Positions 62,379-64,000 of a stretch of DNA of 64,000 nt are shown in pieces; the first letter of the stretch is position 1; each line of letters begins with the position of its first letter. The stretch spans positions 186,001 through 250,000 of the forward strand of contig NZ_QKRB01000057.1 in assembly GCF_003233845.1 (NCBI RefSeq). Direction: 5' to 3'. A model generated the notes under the pieces. It was not told where the DNA came from and searched no databases. It saw only the letters and a list, made by a program, of their open reading frames with translations. The translations under genes were made by a program, and so were the position numbers. This DNA comes from Paenibacillus sambharensis. Lineage in GTDB: Bacteria > Bacillota > Bacilli > Paenibacillales > Paenibacillaceae.

Positions 62379-63710
62379 ATGTACTTGCATGGTACCAGCA
62401 AAATTAACGCAGCCGGACATCTGGAGATTGGCGGCTGTGATGTGAAGGATTTGGCTGCCGAGTTCGGCACGCCGCTATATATTGTTGACGAGGCGCTTGT
62501 CCGTCAGCGTGCAAGAGAGTATGTCGAGGCATTCCGCGCCTCCGGCTTGAAGTTCCAGGTAGCCTACGCGAGCAAGGCGTTCTGCGTAATGGCGATGTGT
62601 GCGATCGCTGAGCAGGAGGATATGTCGCTTGACGTCGTATCGGAAGGCGAGCTGTATACAGCACTGCAGGCCGGCTTCCCGGCACAACGCATTCACTTCC
62701 ATGGCAACAACAAGACGCCGGATGAGATCAACATGGCACTCGATGCCGGTATCGGCTGCTTTGTTGTCGATAACTTTGTCGAGCTGCACCTGCTGAACGC
62801 ACTCGCTGCTGACAAGGGCATGAAGGTAAACGTTCTGCTTCGGATTACACCTGGTGTTGAAGCTCATACGCATGACTATATCTCCACCGGACAGCAGGAT
62901 TCAAAGTTTGGCTTCGATCTTGGCAACGGCGCCGCTTATGAAGCGCTGAAGCAGGCCAAAGAGCTGGCTAACCTGAATGTGCTGGGTGTTCATTCCCACA
63001 TCGGTTCCCAGATCTTTGAAGTGGAAGGCTTCCGCATGGCAGTGGACAAGGTATCCGCCTTTGCTGTACAAATCCGCAATGAGCTGGACATGACTTTCCA
63101 GGTTATCAATCTGGGCGGCGGTTTCGGCATTCGCTATACCTCCGAGGATTCCCCGCTGCCGGTTGCTGAATATGTGAAGGCGATCACCGATGCCATTATC
63201 AGCCACTTCACGGAGGCGGAATATCCGCTGCCTGAGATTTGGGTAGAGCCGGGACGCAGCATCGTTGGCGATGCAGGCACAACGCTGTACACCGTCGGTA
63301 CGTCCAAAGAAATTCCAGGCGTACGCAAGTATGTTGCCGTTGATGGCGGCATGACCGACAACCCGCGTCCGGCACTTTACCAGTCCAAGTATGAGGCTGT
63401 CCTGGCCAACCGTGCCAACGAGCCGCTTGAAGAGACGGTATCGGTTGCAGGCAAATGCTGCGAGAGCGGCGATATGCTGATCTGGGATCTCGACCTGCCG
63501 AAGGTACAAACCGGCGATCTGCTGGCTGTTTTCTGTACCGGCGCCTACAACTATGCTATGGCGAGCAACTATAACCGGATTCGCAAGCCGGCTGTCGTAT
63601 TTGTTAAAGACGGTGAGGCTGATCTAGCCGTTAAGCGTGAATCGCTTGATGACATTGTCGGCAACGATGTGCTGCCTGCACGTCTGCGCAAGGCTTCATC
63701 GGCGCAATAA
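62379..63710 (+). CDS. lysA: Diaminopimelate decarboxylase
   Basis: This 443-residue pyridoxal-phosphate enzyme makes lysine from meso-diaminopimelate. PLP-binding Lys66 (VAYASKAF), the HSHIGSQ segment, GGGFGIRY, and active-site Cys in GKCCESGD are complete. ATG 62379 follows CAGAGGGG. Its place after spoVA is the B. subtilis arrangement. Confidence 0.96.
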   Translation: MYLHGTSKINAAGHLEIGGCDVKDLAAEFGTPLYIVDEALVRQRAREYVEAFRASGLKFQVAYASKAFCVMAMCAIAEQEDMSLDVVSEGELYTALQAGFPAQRIHFHGNNKTPDEINMALDAGIGCFVVDNFVELHLLNALAADKGMKVNVLLRITPGVEAHTHDYISTGQQDSKFGFDLGNGAAYEALKQAKELANLNVLGVHSHIGSQIFEVEGFRMAVDKVSAFAVQIRNELDMTFQVINLGGGFGIRYTSEDSPLPVAEYVKAITDAIISHFTEAEYPLPEIWVEPGRSIVGDAGTTLYTVGTSKEIPGVRKYVAVDGGMTDNPRPALYQSKYEAVLANRANEPLEETVSVAGKCCESGDMLIWDLDLPKVQTGDLLAVFCTGAYNYAMASNYNRIRKPAVVFVKDGEADLAVKRESLDDIVGNDVLPARLRKASSAQ

Positions 63711-63726
63711 GCAGCGATAAAATGAG

Positions 63727-63768
63727 AAAGGGCTGAACCCCGCATTATAGCGGCTGGTTCAGCCCTTT
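63727..63768 (+). terminator. Terminator between lysA and the convergent small gene
   Basis: A perfect 13-bp stem (AAAGGGCTGAACC with GGTTCAGCCCTTT). The stem itself ends in TTT, and T-rich bases are present on both sides, so it probably serves both strands. Confidence 0.75.
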
Positions 63769-63797
63769 CATGGTTTATGGCGCTTGCCAAAAGCCTG

Positions 63798-63926
63798 TTA
63801 GTTCAAACGGATATAACCGGTCTGGAGAGCTGCAAGCAGCAGGACGCCCGTTATCACGAACAATGCCGCAAACGTTATGAATCCGACTCCAATCCATTTA
63901 TCCGGCGAGCTGAATGATTTTCTCAT
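63798..63926 (-). CDS. 42-residue membrane peptide of unknown function
   Basis: The frame begins MRKSFSSPDKWIGVG, has one membrane helix (about 13-35) and ends TGYIRLN. The ATG at 63926 follows AAGGAG by nine bases, a good site. I do not recognise a family. It is convergent with lysA. The frame is open further upstream, but only this start has a ribosome site. Confidence 0.65.
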   Translation of the reverse strand: MRKSFSSPDKWIGVGFITFAALFVITGVLLLAALQTGYIRLN

Positions 63927-64000
63927 ATTGGGCTTCTCCTTCACCTGATTTTCGTTTTCCCGGCATCTTGGCAGTGCATGGCATAACGGCAAGCTAGTTG

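Overview
The window is a stretch of core chromosome from an endospore-forming Firmicute, most likely a Paenibacillus or close relative. The evidence is a near-complete run of sporulation genes (splB, spoIIIAA-AH, spoIVB, spo0A, spoIIM, dacF, spoIIAA-AB-sigF, spoVAA/AB/AF), Shine-Dalgarno sites built on AGGAGG, frequent TTG/GTG starts and balanced GC. From about 7 kb onward the gene order follows the yqhQ-to-lysA arm of the Bacillus subtilis chromosome. I saw no rRNA, tRNA, CRISPR array, insertion sequence, prophage or attachment site.

Layout. 1-6.9 kb: the 3' end of metG; a Zur-type zinc uptake operon (znuA with a histidine-rich repeat, znuC, znuB) followed by ccdA; spore photoproduct lyase (minus strand); mntR; a patatin-like lipase. 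6.9-15.2 kb: yqhQ and a small membrane protein (minus strand), yqhR, aroQ, a Xaa-Pro peptidase, efp, aspartokinase with an internal start, a DUF441 membrane protein, and comA/comB for spore sulfolactate (minus strand), then yqhV. 15.3-24.5 kb: the eight-gene spoIIIA operon, accB-accC, and an Asp23/AmaP/DUF2273 envelope-stress module. 24.5-34.3 kb: nusB, folD, xseA, xseB, ispA, dxs, tlyA/yqxC, a membrane-anchored protein of unknown function, argR, recN. 34.3-37.2 kb: spoIVB and spo0A, then a DUF2627 protein (minus strand).

37.3-44.3 kb: a branched-chain 2-oxoacid dehydrogenase operon (E3, E1 alpha, E1 beta, E2) followed by lipB, the octanoyltransferase able to start lipoylation of the E2; a Prli42-like mini-protein; an M20 peptidase. 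44.4-50.9 kb: mciZ (minus strand), nudF, an EndoQ-type endonuclease, spoIIM, fur, a subtilase (minus strand), alanine dehydrogenase, yqzK. 51-55.7 kb: xerD and a nucleoside salvage block (deoB, punA, pdp) with a Spo0E-like phosphatase gene between punA and pdp. 56-64 kb: dacF, the spoIIA/sigF operon, a tandem zinc-motif mini-protein, a spoVA operon lacking its C, D and E genes, lysA, and a 42-residue membrane peptide.

The sporulation control points can be read from the DNA. spo0A and spoIIA have SigH-like promoters with 0A boxes. spoIIIA and spoIIM have SigE-like promoters. spoIVB has a forespore-type promoter and spoVA a SigG-type promoter. Several functional genes are too short or too poorly marked for routine calling: mciZ, the Prli42-like gene, the Spo0E-like gene and the 42-residue membrane peptide.

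Most of the window is conserved housekeeping and sporulation content, and I see no clear novel multi-gene system. The best candidates for something undescribed are the 76-residue protein with two identical CX4CX9CX2H motifs between sigF and spoVAA, the membrane-anchored protein with a degenerate nuclease-like motif between tlyA and argR, and the missing spoVAC-AD-AE genes.
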